NCBI RefSeq assembly: GCF_014641555.1
Contig: NZ_BMHY01000006.1
Coordinates: 229,455 to 293,454, forward strand
Reading direction: 5' to 3'
DNA length: 64,000 bases
Origin: Paenibacillus radicis (ex Gao et al. 2016)
GTDB taxonomy: Bacteria > Bacillota > Bacilli > Paenibacillales > Paenibacillaceae
How positions within the stretch are numbered: position 1 is the first letter of the stretch; each line of letters opens with the position of its first letter. The notes below the pieces were generated by a model. That model saw nothing but the letters and a program-made list of their open reading frames with translations. It did no database searches and was not told the DNA's origin. The position numbers and the translations under genes are program-made. This document shows, one piece after another, positions 35,828-43,864 of the stretch.

Positions 35828-36679
35828 ATGAAATGGTTTAAACAAATTACGATAGCGGCACTTATCGCCGTAATTGGCTTCAGCTCGGTGCATGTTGCAG
35901 ACGCAGCAAGCAAACTTTCAGGCAAAATTGTTATCAATGGCTCTTCCGCACTGCTTCCATTGACTCTTCAAGCAGCTAATGAGTTCAAAAAAGCTAATCC
36001 GAAAGTTAAAATCTCCGCATCCGCTGCCGGTTCGATTACAGGCCCGCAAGCGGTTCGCAAAGGTATCGCTGATATCGGCGCAGTAGACTGGGATGCTACG
36101 AAAGACGTTCCTGGCTTCAAAAAATTCGACGGTCAAGTTGCACATAAAGTCGCTGTTATTCCTTTCGCAACTGTCGTGAACAAAAACGTTGGCGTATCGA
36201 ACCTGACGACGAAGGATCTGCAAGGCATTTTCTCCGGTAAAATTAAAAACTGGAAAGACGTTGGCGGCAAAGATGCTGAAATCATCGTCGTAAACCGTAC
36301 GTTTGGTTCCGGCACACGCGTTAACTTCCAAGACAAAGCACTCGCTGGCGAAGACTTCATGACTAAAGGCGACAACTACAAAGAAGTAAAAACGAGCGGC
36401 GATATGAAGACGGCTATCGAAACTACGCCAAACGCTATCGGTTATATGGACCTTGCTTACGTAACGGACAAAATGTCAGCTTTGAGCGTTAACGGCGTTG
36501 CTCCAACTGAAGCTAACGTAATCAACGGCAAATACAAAGTATGGGGCTACGGCTACTACATGACTAAAGGCCAGCCTACTGGCGCTGTGAAGGAATTCAT
36601 CGCTTACGTACAAAGCGCGAAATTCCAAAACGGTTCGCTCAAAAAGCTGAAATTCATTCCGATTTCCGCAATGAAATAA
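35828..36679 (+). CDS. pstS: Phosphate-binding protein PstS
   Basis: Captures phosphate for the PstSCA importer. The mature part starts near SKLSGKIVINGSSALLPLTL. Phosphate-binding blocks are GSITGPQAVRKGIADIGAVDWD and VNRTFGSGTRVNFQDKAL. The signal peptide ends VHVADA and is of the ordinary Sec type. The protein contains no cysteine at all, so it cannot be a lipoprotein as PstS usually is in Gram-positives. Attachment to the cell must use something else. GGAGG precedes the ATG. Confidence 0.93.
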   Translation: MKWFKQITIAALIAVIGFSSVHVADAASKLSGKIVINGSSALLPLTLQAANEFKKANPKVKISASAAGSITGPQAVRKGIADIGAVDWDATKDVPGFKKFDGQVAHKVAVIPFATVVNKNVGVSNLTTKDLQGIFSGKIKNWKDVGGKDAEIIVVNRTFGSGTRVNFQDKALAGEDFMTKGDNYKEVKTSGDMKTAIETTPNAIGYMDLAYVTDKMSALSVNGVAPTEANVINGKYKVWGYGYYMTKGQPTGAVKEFIAYVQSAKFQNGSLKKLKFIPISAMK

Positions 36680-36689
36680 GAAGGAAAGA

Positions 36690-36730
36690 GCGGCCGGCTT
36701 GCGCATATGGCGCGTAGCCGGCTGTTTTTA
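36690..36730 (+). terminator. Attenuator-type hairpin between pstS and pstC
   Basis: GCCGGCT...AGCCGGC stem followed by GTTTTT. Partial termination here would make more PstS than permease, as is common for binding-protein operons. Confidence 0.7.
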
Positions 36731-36750
36731 TCCAAAGGAGCCGAACTCAA

Positions 36751-37713
36751 ATGTTAGAATCCTCCGTCGCTGCCCGTACGGGCTCTAAGCCATCGGAGCT
36801 TGGCGGCAGTATTATAGCCGGAAGCGGCAAACCGTTCGACCGCAAAAAAAGGCTGTTCGCCATGAACCGTTTTTTTCGCTACATATGCATAGCCAGTGCA
36901 TGCTTCGTCTGCCTCATTCTTTTCCTTATTCTTATCCTGATGTTCCGTACAGGCGTCTTAACGTTCCGCGATATTTCATTTGCTGACTTCTTCTTTTCCA
37001 CCAACTGGAATCCGATGGAGGAACAATACGGAGCGCTAATCTTTATATTCGGAACGTTTGCTTTAACGGCGCTAACGCTGCTCATCAGCGTACCGCTTTC
37101 TATTGCAATCGCTGTTTTTCTATCCGTCTTCGTGCCTGGCTGGCTGAAAAATGCGCTGCGGCCGATACTGGATCTGCTCGTTGGCATTCCATCCGTCGTA
37201 TACGGCTACCTCGGCCTCACCGTTCTTATTCCGATGATCCGCAATGTGACGGGCAGCGGCATGGGCGATGGCATTCTGGCGGCGGCACTCGTCTTGACGA
37301 TCATGGTACTGCCGACAATTAGCCGGATTAGCGATGATGCTATTTCTGCTGTACCCAGAAAATATAGCGATGCTTCTTACGCTCTAGGAGCTACCCGTTT
37401 CCATACCGTTTGGAAGGTGCTGCTTCCTTCCGCGCGCAGCGGTATTATGTATGCCGTGATTTTAGGCATGGCCCGCGCGATCGGCGAGACGATGGCTGTC
37501 GTTATGGTTATTGGCAATACAGCTCAGCTCGCAGACAGCTTGCTCAAACCGACATCCGTTCTAACAAGTAACATCGTTATGCAAATTTCCAACGTTCCAT
37601 TTGACTCCACCTGGAACTATGCCCTTTACCTGATGGGCTTCCTGCTGCTTGTTATTTCGATTCTGATGATTGCTACCGTTCGCTGGCTGCAACGCAAGGG
37701 GGTACAAGGATGA
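36751..37713 (+). CDS. pstC: Phosphate ABC transporter permease PstC
   Basis: Membrane permease with a polar N-terminal extension of about 40 residues and six transmembrane helices. The family blocks are DLLVGIPSVVYGYLGLTVLIP and the coupling loop SDASYALGATRFHTVWKVLLPSARSGI. GMARAIGETMAVVMVIGNTAQL is diagnostic. AAAGGAG precedes the ATG. It overlaps pstA by 4 bp. Confidence 0.94.
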   Translation: MLESSVAARTGSKPSELGGSIIAGSGKPFDRKKRLFAMNRFFRYICIASACFVCLILFLILILMFRTGVLTFRDISFADFFFSTNWNPMEEQYGALIFIFGTFALTALTLLISVPLSIAIAVFLSVFVPGWLKNALRPILDLLVGIPSVVYGYLGLTVLIPMIRNVTGSGMGDGILAAALVLTIMVLPTISRISDDAISAVPRKYSDASYALGATRFHTVWKVLLPSARSGIMYAVILGMARAIGETMAVVMVIGNTAQLADSLLKPTSVLTSNIVMQISNVPFDSTWNYALYLMGFLLLVISILMIATVRWLQRKGVQG

Positions 37714-38603
37714 AGTCGACACAAACGGCCAACCCCTTTCAAGGCGTCGGTAAAATGAACCGATTGAACAACCGCGTCTTCACGCTGCTGGTCTGGATTA
37801 TCGGTGCGGCAGCTATTCTATTTATTTTCGGCCTGCTGTTTCTCATCTTGGAGGCAGGACTGCCGAATTTGACTTGGGACTTTCTGTTCGGACTGCCGAG
37901 CGAAATCGATGAAGGCGGCGGCATCGGCCCTACGCTGATCAACTCGTTCTACATCCTTGGCATTTCCCTCATCATTGCCATTCCGCTCGGCATGGCTGCC
38001 GGCATTTATTTGGCCGAATTTGCGCCAGACAACAAACTGATCGGCTTCGTGCGCATTTGCGTAGAAGCGCTGGCTTCGGTTCCGTCGATTATTTTCGGCC
38101 TGTTCGGCATTGCGCTGTTCGTGGAATTTTTCCAGATTGGCTTGACGATTCTCGGCGGAGCGGTCAGTCTTGCATTCCTGAACCTGCCTGTCTTGGTAAG
38201 GGTGACCGAGGAATCACTGCGCGCTGTGCCGAAGGAGCTCAAAAGCGCTTCCTTCGCACTTGGCGGCACGCATCTGCAGACGATCTCCCGCGTTCTGATC
38301 CCGGCTGCGCTGACCGGTATCGTCACTGGTATTTGCCTTGTGGCGGGCCGTGCATTCGGCGAGAGTGCTGTCATTATTCTGACTGCCGGCGTAACGACGT
38401 CCGGGGAAATGTGGGACTTTAATTTGTTCTCGCCGGGCGCGACGCTTGCCGTTCATCTCTGGTATGTACAATCGGAAGCGATCGTACCCGATGCTCAGCA
38501 AATTGCCCAGAAGGCGGCGGCGGTTCTTGTCTTCGTCGTGCTGTTCATCAATTTGGTGTTCCGGATTCCGCTTTGGTTGAAGGCTAGGAAGATGAAGGGC
38601 TAG
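37710..38603 (+). CDS. pstA: Phosphate ABC transporter permease PstA
   Basis: Second permease of the phosphate importer, 297 aa. IGPTLINSFYILGISLIIAIPLGMAAGIYLAEFA and the loop LKSASFALGGTHLQTISRVLIPAALTGI are typical. GRAFGESAVIILTAGV matches the family. Start overlaps the pstC stop. No pstB or phoU follows; the next 1.4 kb is repeat-rich and noncoding. Confidence 0.94.
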   Translation: MKSTQTANPFQGVGKMNRLNNRVFTLLVWIIGAAAILFIFGLLFLILEAGLPNLTWDFLFGLPSEIDEGGGIGPTLINSFYILGISLIIAIPLGMAAGIYLAEFAPDNKLIGFVRICVEALASVPSIIFGLFGIALFVEFFQIGLTILGGAVSLAFLNLPVLVRVTEESLRAVPKELKSASFALGGTHLQTISRVLIPAALTGIVTGICLVAGRAFGESAVIILTAGVTTSGEMWDFNLFSPGATLAVHLWYVQSEAIVPDAQQIAQKAAAVLVFVVLFINLVFRIPLWLKARKMKG

Positions 38604-38627
38604 GGCTGTTTGACTGCTAGTTTAAAA

Positions 38628-38660
38628 GGCTGTCGAGAATTTCTCTCGGCAGCTTTTTTT
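38628..38660 (+). terminator. Terminator of the pst operon
   Basis: GCTGTCGAGA/TCTCGGCAGC stem followed by T7. Confidence 0.9.
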
Positions 38661-38688
38661 AATGTATTGTGGTGCCCGTATGCTGGGG

Positions 38689-38826
38689 TCGCTGCGCGTT
38701 TCGGTCCGTGCTGTCGTTCTTGATTCCATTTCCCCATCGCTAACACGATATAAAATGGACAGAACCTGCGAAAAGTCAGCCCGAACTCGAAACACTCCGC
38801 TCACCCTCTACTGGTGCAAATAACTT
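38689..38826. repeat. Fold-back intergenic repeat, copy R1
   Basis: Nearly identical to R2 (one inserted C and one substitution seen). The left end CGCTGCGCGTTTCGGTCC is an imperfect inverted repeat of the right end GAACTCGAAACACTCCGC, and the pairing extends inward through GTGCTG/CAGCCC. No gene is seen in the 38604-39988 gap, which holds R1, R2, C3, C4 and a decayed element. Confidence 0.85.
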
Positions 38827-38906
38827 AACAACACTCAACCTAACTCCTGTGTTCTCCCGCTAATTCTTTTAACAGCAAATCGTTTTCTGCCAAGTCACTT
38901 TGAACA

Positions 38907-39045
38907 TCGCTGCGCGTTTCGGTCCGTGCTGTCGTTCTTGATTCCATTTCCCCCATCGCTAACACGATGTAAAATGGACAGAACCTGCGAAAAGTCAGCC
39001 CGAACTCGAAACACTCCGCTCACCCTCTACTGGTGCAAATAACTT
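38907..39045. repeat. Fold-back intergenic repeat, copy R2
   Basis: Second copy, 218 bp after R1 in the same orientation. Both end CTCTACTGGTGCAAATAACTT. Confidence 0.85.
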
Positions 39046-39128
39046 GATCTATCGGAGGCGAATTAGTCTAGGTGGCTAGTACGAAGGTTTCTTGGCCTCT
39101 CACATAAAATTCATGCTACTGCCATAGA

Positions 39129-39339
39129 ACGAAGCAGCTTCGCTATATAACGAAGGTCGGTTCGCAAATTATGTGGAATCCCCCCCCATTGGGGAACTCT
39201 CCAGCATTAGCGAAGAGAATTTCGCTTTTGGAAAAGCCAGGTTCACCAGTTGCGAAGTTTTCTTCGCTGTAGCTTTTGCCGCAGCTATTTGGCTCTCCTG
39301 CAGCGAATTCGAATTCGCTCTTATGCGAACCAGGTTCGC
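39129..39339. repeat. Symmetric seven-palindrome element, copy C3
   Basis: Palindromes at 39129-39143, 39150-39165, 39210-39225, 39252-39267, 39303-39318 and 39325-39339, with a degenerate centre AAAGCCAGGTTC (39233-39244). Right-arm offsets are 21, 72 and 93.5 as in C1. The left arm is 9 bp longer because of a C-run region. It is embedded in a roughly 290-bp unit that is repeated as C4. Confidence 0.85.
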
Positions 39340-39445
39340 AATGGGGTAAATGCTGACCCTTCTAACGGTTTTATTCCGTTTGCTTAGCCATACTCCCAGG
39401 TTACACCCGGACTTTCACAGGTAACATCAAGCCGGATACCAGGGA

Positions 39446-39657
39446 ACGAAGCAACTTCGCTGTATAACGAAGGTCGGTTCGCAAATTATGTGGAATAGAC
39501 CCCCATTTGGGGAACTCTCCGGCATTAGCGAAGAGAATTTCGCTTTTGGAGAAGCCAGGTTCACCAGTTGCGAAGTTTTCTTCGCTGTAGCTTTTGCCGC
39601 AACAATTTGCTGCTCAAATAGCGAATTCGAATTCGCTCTTTTGCGAACCAGGTTCGC
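39446..39657. repeat. Symmetric seven-palindrome element, copy C4
   Basis: Palindromes at 39446-39460, 39467-39482, 39528-39543, 39570-39585, 39621-39636 and 39643-39657. Nearly identical to C3, and similarity continues past the element to about 39722 (TCTAACGGTTTTATTCCGTTTG shared), so C3-C4 is a recent direct duplication. Confidence 0.85.
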
Positions 39658-39728
39658 TATAGGGTAAATGCTGACCGATCTAACGGTTTTATTCCGTTTG
39701 ACTAGCCATACTCCGAGGTTCCCTACAA

Positions 39729-39765
39729 AGAAGCTTGATTAGCTCTTTTGTGAAGCAGGTCGCTA
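39729..39765. repeat. Decayed right half of a palindrome element
   Basis: GAAGCTTGATTAGCTCTTTT then GTGAAGCAGGTCGCT matches the last two palindromes of C4 with several substitutions. Confidence 0.5.
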
Positions 39766-39988
39766 ATATGTGGTAGAACACCGTCATGCTACGCTACAAC
39801 ACATCACACGCTGGGAGCTGTGCGTGGTAATAAATGTTAGTTAAGGGGCCACTCACCATACGTGGTTCTGAACAAAATTTGGGCATAAGCAGCAGCTTCG
39901 TTTTTAACAGCCGCAGCGGAGAAGTTCATTAACTGTTGGTTTCGTTTCAGTCCGGAAACTCCGGCTCCATACGATGCCGGGTGGTTCG

Positions 39989-40594
39989 TTATTCAATGAT
40001 TCGAGAAACGGCCAACGGTCCACGGTACATGATTCGGGTCAGCAGCAGCGCAAGCTCCTCGACCGGGAGGCTCATGCCGCTGCGAATCCAGTGTGTCAGC
40101 ATGCCGATGTTGGCAGAGGTCATAAAGGCGATCAAATATTCTTTTGGAAAACCCGGGTCACGTTCGCCCACGATTTTCATAAACGCCTGATTGTACATTC
40201 TTTCGGTCATAAATTCCCTGATCCGCATCGGAAACCGGGCATCCCCGTTAGGTCCCAGTATGACACGAAAAAAATCAGCATGCTCCGCAAAATAATTGAG
40301 CACGTTCAAGCTAACCGGATAAATTTGATCTTTCTCGGCATAGCGGATCATATCATATGGATTCAAGTGGCTCATTACACCTGTAAGACCTACAAAAACC
40401 TCTTCCTTGATCTGATCCATCAAATCCGGCACATCCCGGTAATGCAAATAAAACGTCCCCCGGTTAATTTCCGCTTTCTCCGTCAACTCACTTACGGTAA
40501 CCCGCTCAAGTCCTCTTTCATCCACAAGCTCAAGCAACGCGCTGCGAAGCAGACGCCTCGTTCTTTTTTTGCGCAGATCCGTTTTTTCTCCCAT
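39989..40594 (-). CDS. TetR-family regulator
   Basis: 201-aa repressor with an N-terminal HTH (LVDERGLERVTVSELTEKAEINRGTFYLHYRDVPDLMDQI) and a C-terminal ligand-binding domain of the TetR_C_8 kind. AAAGGAG precedes the ATG. It is divergent from the YhgE-like membrane protein gene, which it probably controls. Ligand unknown. Confidence 0.9.
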   Translation of the reverse strand: MGEKTDLRKKRTRRLLRSALLELVDERGLERVTVSELTEKAEINRGTFYLHYRDVPDLMDQIKEEVFVGLTGVMSHLNPYDMIRYAEKDQIYPVSLNVLNYFAEHADFFRVILGPNGDARFPMRIREFMTERMYNQAFMKIVGERDPGFPKEYLIAFMTSANIGMLTHWIRSGMSLPVEELALLLTRIMYRGPLAVSRIIE

Positions 40595-40783
40595 CGACCA
40601 GACTCCTTTTTTTCAAGTTAATGAACACAAAAAGCTCCTAATGCCGATTACTCGACAAATGGTGCGACATTGATTATTGAATGGTTTCTTTCGATCATTA
40701 TAATTAACACTGTGATCCTTAATCAACAAATTGTCTATTATTTTACAAGAAAATGATAAAGAGAAAAAAGGAGAGAATCAACG

Positions 40784-42013
40784 ATGAATGGTTCAAAAAA
40801 CATGTTCCGCAACAAGTTAGTGTGGATCGGATTAGCTTTAGTGGTCGGCGTTATTTTTATTATGGGTTTGGCGCAGCTAGGCTCATCCTCCAATCCTGTG
40901 CCCAAAAACATGCCGGTAGCGCTCGTCTCGCTCGATAAGGAAGTGCAACTCCCTAATGGGCAGACTTTGGCTATCGGAAAAATGATCGAACAGCAGCTTA
41001 TGACAGCCGCTCCCTCTCAGGGTACAGAGCCTCCGCTCAAGTGGGAACGGGTTAATAGCAAGGATACCGCGATGCAAGGTCTCGACGACAAAAAATATTA
41101 CAGTGTGCTGATTCTGCCGGAGTCGCTCAGCGCCGATATTGCTACCTTGTTCAGCCCGCAGCCAAAAGCAGCAGCGGTAGAGGTTTACCTCAATCAGGGC
41201 ATGAACATAACCGGAGCCAATCTCGTTTCCCAGGTACTTACCAAGATCGGTGAAGGCATGAACGGACAACTGCGCAAACAGGTGCTCGAAGGCGTAAAGG
41301 CTCAAGGCGATATATTAAATAGCGCGCAGGCTGCTGCGTTGGCTTCGCCAATCACGCTGCAGACGGAAATCGTACATCCCGTACCCGCACATAGCGCCAA
41401 CGGCAATGCCCCAGTCGCTTTTACAATTCTGGCTTGGTTCGGTGCTATGATTGCATCCGTTCTTACGTTTCAGGCTTCAGCCAAGGCCCGTTCCACAAGC
41501 AAACTAAGCAATGCAGGCGTCGCTGTCTCGCAAGCTGTTATCGGTCTGCTGTATGTGCTGGTGGCGCTTGGCGCAACACTTTTACTGGCAAAAAGCACGC
41601 TAGGAATGACGATTGCGGACAGCTGGCAATTCAGCATTTACTTTACATTCATTAGTTATTGCTTCTTCCTGATGCAATCTTGTTTGTTAAACTGGCTTGG
41701 TATGAACGGCATGCCGATTATGATTCTGATCTTCTTCTTCGGATCGCCGATACTCGCATTACCGTCTCAAATGCTGCCTGCCTTTACGCAGGATTGGCTG
41801 TACTCGTGGATTCCGCTTCGCTTCGGTACCGAAATATTGCGCGAAGTTCTTTACTTTGGCGGCAGCTCATTCTCCTCTGCCTCTGCAGTTACATTGATTA
41901 TTATTGGAGCCGTCGCCCTTTGTCTCTCGCTGCTCGCTGCAGTCGTCAAACCTTACAAGGATAAGAATAAGGCGAAGGAAACCGCAGCTGCAGAAAGTAA
42001 ACTGGCCGTTTAA
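40784..42013 (+). CDS. YhgE/Pip-like (DUF3533/ABC-2 type) membrane protein
   Basis: Membrane protein of 409 aa with one N-terminal helix (LVWIGLALVVGVIFIMGLAQ), an extracytoplasmic region of about 170 residues (NMPVALVSLDKEVQLPNGQTLAIG) and five C-terminal helices. This is the layout of YhgE/Pip and ABC-2-type export proteins. Such proteins are often paired with TetR repressors and linked to efflux or cell-envelope export, as here. Its own function is unknown. Confidence 0.82.
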   Translation: MNGSKNMFRNKLVWIGLALVVGVIFIMGLAQLGSSSNPVPKNMPVALVSLDKEVQLPNGQTLAIGKMIEQQLMTAAPSQGTEPPLKWERVNSKDTAMQGLDDKKYYSVLILPESLSADIATLFSPQPKAAAVEVYLNQGMNITGANLVSQVLTKIGEGMNGQLRKQVLEGVKAQGDILNSAQAAALASPITLQTEIVHPVPAHSANGNAPVAFTILAWFGAMIASVLTFQASAKARSTSKLSNAGVAVSQAVIGLLYVLVALGATLLLAKSTLGMTIADSWQFSIYFTFISYCFFLMQSCLLNWLGMNGMPIMILIFFFGSPILALPSQMLPAFTQDWLYSWIPLRFGTEILREVLYFGGSSFSSASAVTLIIIGAVALCLSLLAAVVKPYKDKNKAKETAAAESKLAV

Positions 42014-42031
42014 ACGAAAGATAGCAAACAT

Positions 42032-42067
42032 AAAAAAAGGCAGGAACCGTCATGGTTCCTGCCTTTT
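42032..42067. terminator. Bidirectional terminator
   Basis: AAAAAGGCAGGAACC/GGTTCCTGCCTTTTT, between convergent genes. Confidence 0.9.
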
Positions 42068-42075
42068 TGCGTTAA

Positions 42076-42585
42076 TTAAGCTGTTGGCATTTTCGTATCG
42101 GTCGGCTTGGCAAAGCCTTTGCCATAAGCCTCGTCAATCCACTCGCGAATCTCAAGCGTCGTTTTGCCTGCTTGCTTCATCGTCACTGCCTGTGCGGCAA
42201 TTTTCAAACAGACGCCACAGCGCGTGCCATGATCGTCCCAGACTACTGAGCCATCTTCTTTCATTTCCGCGATAAAACAGTTCAAATTGCTCTTATGATT
42301 CGCACTCTCGCCGCAGCCGCAGAAGCAAGGAATCCACTCCAGCAAATCAGCAGCTTGTCCCGCCGCCTGATATACGATTCGCATATCCTCGCTTTGACCG
42401 TCCAAAAACTTCGGAAGTACTGCAGCAGATGCTGTCTCCTCCTGCAAATCACCGTTTACAGCGTGACTGCTATGCCCGTCATTTCCATGTCCAGCATGTT
42501 CGTTGTTCGTGCTGCCGCTGTTGTTCCCGCCGCAAGCGGATAACAAAACGAGCGACAGCAGAGCCAGAACCGCAAGCTTTTTCAT
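42076..42585 (-). CDS. PCYCGC-motif lipoprotein
   Basis: Lipoprotein with signal KKLAVLALLSLVLLSAC and a His-rich linker (NEHAGHGNDGHSSHA) that may bind metal. The core has the PCYCGC-type motif (WIPCFCGCGESANHKSNLNCF) and a second Cys pair (HGTRCGVC). The family is seen in Bacillota, sometimes near heme or copper functions, but the role is not established. GAGG lies 9 nt before the chosen ATG; a start five codons earlier lacks one. Confidence 0.82.
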   Translation of the reverse strand: MKKLAVLALLSLVLLSACGGNNSGSTNNEHAGHGNDGHSSHAVNGDLQEETASAAVLPKFLDGQSEDMRIVYQAAGQAADLLEWIPCFCGCGESANHKSNLNCFIAEMKEDGSVVWDDHGTRCGVCLKIAAQAVTMKQAGKTTLEIREWIDEAYGKGFAKPTDTKMPTA

Positions 42586-42636
42586 CGTTCTATACCTCAT
42601 CCCTATTAATAAAACCGTTGTTTAGATTCATCTGAT

Positions 42637-43458
42637 TTATAACTCTTGCTGCTGCAGCTCTATGATTGGCAGCTCGTCCACAAAGCCTCTCCGTTTGAGC
42701 CAATTCGCGCAATTAAGCGTCCAGGTATGCGCCTCTGGATGATCATAGGCAAGGCCAAGACCGTGATGCCCGCTCTCATAGACATGCAGCTCGAAAGGGA
42801 CGCCATTTTCACTAAGCGCTTGCGAGAACAGCAAGCTGTTTTGTACAGGAACAGCGCTGTCGTCGGCTGTATGCCACAGAAAAGTAGGCGGAGTGTCGGA
42901 CGTTACCTGCAGCTCGCCTGACAGCGAATCACGCTGTTGCTGAGAAGAGTCCTCGCCAAGCAAATTCACTAATGAGCCCGGATGGGTGTACTTGCCTAAA
43001 GAAATAACAGGGTAACACAGTACCATGAGATCCGGTCTGCTGCTGACCCTCTCTATAGGATCAGCGCTCTCTACATCACCGGCATCGTACTGCGTACCCG
43101 CGGTAGAAGCAAGATGTCCGCCCGCCGAGAAACCTAGTATGCCAATACGGCTCGGATCCACGCCGAATTCCGCAGCCCGGCTGCGCACAAGACGGAGGGC
43201 CCGCTTCGCGTCATTTAGCGGATGCGGATGCTGATTCGGGGCCACCCGATAATCCAATACAAAAGCATGCAAGCCAATATCGTTCAGCCATTCCGCTATA
43301 GGCTTACCTTCATGTTCCGCCCGATAAGCATAGCCGCCTCCCGGCAGCACGATAATGGCCGCAAGCGGCTTGTCCGTTGCTTTCAAATACGGGGTCAAAA
43401 ACGGAATTTCACTAGCCTCATCAACCGCACCCTCTGGCCAAATCGCAAATTTCTCCAT
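42637..43458 (-). CDS. Alpha/beta hydrolase, BD-FAE/acetyl-xylan-esterase-like
   Basis: Esterase of 273 aa. The oxyanion block is IIVLPGGGYAYRAEHEG, the nucleophile elbow GILGFSAGGHLAS (Ser), the acid residue in WHTADDSAVP and the catalytic His in YESGHHGLG. The combination is typical of carbohydrate-acetyl or feruloyl esterases. GGAGGTG lies 9 nt before the chosen ATG and overlaps the upstream ATG, which was discarded. Confidence 0.87.
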   Translation of the reverse strand: MEKFAIWPEGAVDEASEIPFLTPYLKATDKPLAAIIVLPGGGYAYRAEHEGKPIAEWLNDIGLHAFVLDYRVAPNQHPHPLNDAKRALRLVRSRAAEFGVDPSRIGILGFSAGGHLASTAGTQYDAGDVESADPIERVSSRPDLMVLCYPVISLGKYTHPGSLVNLLGEDSSQQQRDSLSGELQVTSDTPPTFLWHTADDSAVPVQNSLLFSQALSENGVPFELHVYESGHHGLGLAYDHPEAHTWTLNCANWLKRRGFVDELPIIELQQQEL

Positions 43459-43581
43459 TTCTTTGGGCACCTCCATTAAAGCGTTGTCATCTTATGATAA
43501 CAGGTTGCTGGATTTTTTTACAGGTTGGATTGAATCAGAAAGTTTATTAAATTTCGTGAACATTTTAAAGGAGAGATTCCC

Positions 43582-43677
43582 TTGAAAAAACTTAATTATT
43601 GGGAGAAAAGACTGCTGGTCAGCTTAGCGGCCTTAGCTATTATTGGTGTTGTCGCCTATATCAGCAAGCATTTTTGA
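43582..43677 (+). CDS. 31-aa single-pass membrane peptide
   Basis: TTG-initiated frame with AAGGAG 8 nt upstream. The product has a basic head (MKKLNYWEKR) and one hydrophobic helix (LLVSLAALAIIGVVAYI) ending SKHF. A hairpin follows about 30 bp later. This is typical of small membrane proteins that modulate a partner, but none is evident. Confidence 0.6.
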   Translation: MKKLNYWEKRLLVSLAALAIIGVVAYISKHF

Positions 43678-43709
43678 CAGCCGGCAATGATAATTCGACA
43701 GAATATAGC

Positions 43710-43747
43710 CAAAAGCACCTATTCCATTTGAATATGGAGGGTGCTTC
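43710..43747 (+). terminator. Weak terminator-like hairpin
   Basis: AAGCACC/GGGTGCTT stem closing over CCAT-TTGA-ATATGG; the following T content is low (CTTGCT). Confidence 0.4.
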
Positions 43748-43864
43748 TTGCTATCATTAGAATTAGCTATCACAAGCCACGGTCTCCCGGCAGTACAGGA
43801 ATTGGCTTCGCGTTCGTCTGTCTTGCACGCGTGCATGAAGCATCCAACGTATGGGAGGTTATGT

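Noticed and set aside
34392..35828. 478-codon minus-strand frame opposite the stalk/propeller gene
   Set aside because: Cys- and Phe-rich antisense shadow of a clear plus-strand gene that has signal peptide and ribosome site.
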